From Streptomyces sp. NBC_00078 (GTDB taxonomy: Bacteria > Actinomycetota > Actinomycetes > Streptomycetales > Streptomycetaceae), in assembly GCF_026343335.1 (NCBI RefSeq), contig NZ_JAPELX010000001.1:124001-188000 (forward strand): DNA of 64,000 nt, written 5' to 3'. Of the stretch, positions 61,991 to 64,000 are shown piece by piece (position 1 is the first letter of the stretch; each line of letters opens with the position of its first letter). The notes beneath the pieces were generated by a model that had not been told where the DNA came from, searched no databases, and saw only the letters and a program-made list of their open reading frames with translations. The translations under genes were made by a program, and so were the position numbers.

Positions 61991-62850
61991 GGGCGGTCCG
62001 GCCCTCCGCGGCGCATGGGACCTGTGGCGTCGAACGCCGCGTTCGGGCGCCGGAGTTCCAGAAAGGGACGGTCGTCGGTCGTCCACCGGCCGGTGAGGAT
62101 CCATCCGGTGGCGTAGGCGGCGCGCAGCAGGGCGTCAGTGCCGACACGTGCCCAGGGAAAGGGACGGCCGTGGCGGCCGTGGGCGTCCTCGACGCGGACG
62201 GTGAGGCGTTCGTCCACCTCCTGCGGGTCTGCTTCGGCCAGCAGGCAGCCACCGGGGCGGAGCAGGTCATACAGACGGGCGAGCAGCGCCACCGGATTGC
62301 CCCCGATGCCGATGTTGCCGTCCATCAACAAGGCCGTGCCCCAGCGCCCTTCACTGGGCAGCCGGTCGAAGACGGACCGCCGCAGGGCGGCTCCGCCTTG
62401 GCGGCGGGTCCGGGTGACGGCGGCGGGACTGACGTCCACTCCGAGCGCCGGCATGCCCCGGGCGGCCAGAGCGGCCACCAGGCGTCCCGGTCCGCAGCCG
62501 ACGTCCAGGACGGGTCCGGTGCAGCGGTGCAGTACGCCCGTGTCGGCGTCGCCGGGCGCGGCGCAGAAGCGCTCCACGTCCAGCGGCAGCAGTTCGCCCG
62601 TCCCACCGGTATGCGGTGTCATGCGGCGCAGGTACAGCGGGCCGCGGCCGGTGCGCAGGGCACGGCTGTACGGGTCGTTCGTCCAGGGCTCGTCCGGATC
62701 GACGAGGGTGAGGCGCGTGGGGTGGTGCCCAGGTGCTTGGAGCTGGGAAGGCAGGGCGACGTGCGGGAGGTCGTCTCCCGGCCCGGTGCGCTCAACCGCC
62801 TCGGTGCGCGAAGCGAACACGGTGCGCGCCTCGTGCGCCGTGCCGCTCAT
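61987..62850 (-). CDS. SAM-dependent methyltransferase
   Basis: 287 residues. The class I motif is VLDVGCGPGRLVAALAARG with motif post-I ALGVDVSPAAVTRTR, and RLYDLLRPGGCLLAEAD in motif III. The ~75-residue N-terminal extension (TNDPYSRALRTGRGPLYLRR) is basic. The substrate is unknown. It overlaps both neighbours by ATGA in a tightly coupled operon. Confidence 0.9.
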   Translation of the reverse strand: MSGTAHEARTVFASRTEAVERTGPGDDLPHVALPSQLQAPGHHPTRLTLVDPDEPWTNDPYSRALRTGRGPLYLRRMTPHTGGTGELLPLDVERFCAAPGDADTGVLHRCTGPVLDVGCGPGRLVAALAARGMPALGVDVSPAAVTRTRRQGGAALRRSVFDRLPSEGRWGTALLMDGNIGIGGNPVALLARLYDLLRPGGCLLAEADPQEVDERLTVRVEDAHGRHGRPFPWARVGTDALLRAAYATGWILTGRWTTDDRPFLELRRPNAAFDATGPMRRGGPDRP

Positions 62851-63503
62851 CGGACGGTCCCCGCGAGGGAGGCCAGGGCGGCGGCGAAACGGGATCCGGG
62901 CGGACAGCAGGTGACCACCGCGGCCGCGTCAGCCGCAGTGTCCACGTCCCGCAGGAGGGGCAGCTCACCGATCGTCAGCCCCGCCTCCTCAAGCCTGCGT
63001 CGCTGAACGGTTCCGGTCCGGTCGGTGGACATCGGGACGCCCCGCACGCAGGCCCCGGCGCGGGTCGCGTCGGCGAAGCCCAGGGCCCAGAATCCGCCGT
63101 CGGCGGCCGGGCCGAACCAGGCGTCGTGCCCGTCGCGGCCGACATCGGCCAGCAGTTCCGGGGTGAGCTGCGGAGTGTCCATGCCGACCAGCAACGCCGA
63201 GCCGCTGTCGCAGAGTTCGAAGGCGGCGGCGATCCGCTCGTCGAGATCGCCGTACACCTGGGGCACGACCTCGAAGCCGGGCGGCAGCCAGGGGCCGGGA
63301 GTTCCGTCGAGGACGAGGATCCGGCGCCGGGCAGGGACCTGGAGCATCGTGTGGAGCGTGTCGGTCAGAGCGGCCTCAGCCAGGGCGGCTGCCTCCTGGG
63401 GGGTGTGGGGCGGGGTGAGACGGGTCTTGACCCGCCCGGGCACGGGCTCCTTCGCGATGACCAGCAGGGTGGCCGGACTCACGGTCAGAGGAGGGGCATT
63501 CAT
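62847..63503 (-). CDS. TIGR04282/DUF2064 nucleotidyl- or glycosyltransferase
   Basis: 218 residues. GT-A-like fold with VIAKEPVPGRVKTRLTPP at the N-terminus (nucleotide-sugar site), GSALLVGMDTPQLTPELL with the metal-binding Asp region, and FGPAADGGFWALGF. The family is called an arsenosugar biosynthesis glycosyltransferase after one member; the CofC guanylyltransferases are related. It overlaps the GT2 gene by a few bases. Confidence 0.88.
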   Translation of the reverse strand: MNAPPLTVSPATLLVIAKEPVPGRVKTRLTPPHTPQEAAALAEAALTDTLHTMLQVPARRRILVLDGTPGPWLPPGFEVVPQVYGDLDERIAAAFELCDSGSALLVGMDTPQLTPELLADVGRDGHDAWFGPAADGGFWALGFADATRAGACVRGVPMSTDRTGTVQRRRLEEAGLTIGELPLLRDVDTAADAAAVVTCCPPGSRFAAALASLAGTVR

Positions 63504-64000
63504 CGGGCGCCTCCGTCGATGCCGGCGCCGACGACGGCAGCAGTAGCAGTAGCCGACTGCTCGGCGAGGACCGTTCGCATGTCGCGTACGGCCTGCCAGC
63601 TGCCGCGCCAGGTGCCGGTGACCTTCGAACGGCCCGTACGAGGCAGGTACGGGACGTCGGTCTCCACCACCCGCCAGCCGTCGTCGGCGGCACGAACCAC
63701 CATCTGCAGTGGATAGCCGGAGCGCCGGTCCGTCAGGCCCAGGGCCAGCAGCGCCTCCCGGCGGGCGGCGCGCATCGGGCCCAGGTCGCGCAGGTCCAGG
63801 CTGGTGCGACGGCGGACGAGTCGGGCCAACTCCAGGTTGGCCACCCGGGCATGGACGGGCCAGGCGCCGCGGACGGTGGGCCGACGGCGGCCCATGACCA
63901 GATCCGCGGTTCCGTCGAGGACAGGGCCGGCGACGGTCGGCAACAGTCCGGGGTCGAGGGAGGCGTCGCAGTCGCAGAAGCAGACGACGTCGGCGGTGGC
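63500..64000 (-). CDS. GT2 family glycosyltransferase (partial, cut by the right edge)
   Basis: The 3' 166 codons are visible, open to the window edge. FCDCDASLDPGLL contains the DxD metal site, GTADLVMGRRRPTV follows, then SGYPLQMVVRAADDGWRVVE and DVPYLPRTGRSKVTGTWRG, typical of polyprenol-phosphate sugar synthases (DPM1/GtrB type). Such an enzyme would make the lipid-linked donor for the polytopic glycosyltransferase of the same operon. Confidence 0.9.
   Translation of the reverse strand, partial: ATADVVCFCDCDASLDPGLLPTVAGPVLDGTADLVMGRRRPTVRGAWPVHARVANLELARLVRRRTSLDLRDLGPMRAARREALLALGLTDRRSGYPLQMVVRAADDGWRVVETDVPYLPRTGRSKVTGTWRGSWQAVRDMRTVLAEQSATATAAVVGAGIDGGAR

Overview
This 64 kb window is high-GC actinobacterial DNA, most likely from a Streptomyces chromosome (inferred, not tested). 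The grounds are strong GC codon bias, frequent GTG and TTG starts, Tat-type export signals, sugar ABC importers without their own ATPase (Streptomyces usually shares one, MsiK), a spore-associated SapA-like protein, a rifamycin phosphotransferase, a type III polyketide synthase and a PAS/GAF/SpoIIE/ATPase signalling protein. No rRNA, tRNA, CRISPR array or intact mobile element was seen.

Region 1 (1-13 kb) looks like an L-fucose (or related 6-deoxysugar/galactose-type) locus. An ABC importer (solute-binding protein cut by the left edge, two permeases) is followed by an unrecognised cytoplasmic 678-residue protein, a DUF718 mutarotase, an amidohydrolase-type sugar lactonase, a zinc dehydrogenase, a short-chain dehydrogenase and an aldo/keto reductase. 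Together they outline the non-phosphorylative fucose route, but no fuconate dehydratase or final cleavage enzyme is present here. Next to them lies a secreted GH141-like beta-helix protein carrying a ricin-type carbohydrate-binding module.

Region 2 (13-18 kb) holds a TetR regulator, a serine hydrolase, a divergent short-chain dehydrogenase and an MFS exporter, with tandem 12-bp repeats in the divergent promoter and debris of an SDR gene and an IS transposase.

Region 3 (18-34 kb) is a second polysaccharide block: secreted GH127, GH59 and GH97 enzymes, a ROK repressor, a divergent sugar ABC importer, a cytoplasmic GH51 arabinofuranosidase and a secreted GH43 exo-beta-1,3-galactanase-like enzyme. 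Remnants of a GH62 gene and of a second GH127-like gene lie beside them. The combined specificities (fucose, arabinofuranose, galactose, beta-1,3-galactan) point to plant type II arabinogalactan or arabinogalactan-protein glycans.

Region 4 (34-48 kb) contains a SapA-like protein, an ECF sigma / zinc-finger membrane protein / ABC transporter operon with a frameshifted permease, a SnoaL-like protein, a LuxR protein that has lost its sensor domain, a DUF4389 membrane protein, a DeoR repressor, small surface proteins and many gene remnants (AraC, DUF5753, a 26-bp duplication, a hexanucleotide repeat).

Region 5 (48-64 kb) contains a nitrilase-fold protein lacking two catalytic residues, a DEAD-box helicase whose ribosome-binding site sits in a hairpin, small membrane proteins, rph with an upstream RAE-like inverted repeat, a SpoIIE-type phosphatase/kinase, an IS605-like remnant, a type III polyketide synthase, an EfeO/ricin mosaic remnant, and a four-gene glycosyltransferase/methyltransferase operon cut by the right edge.
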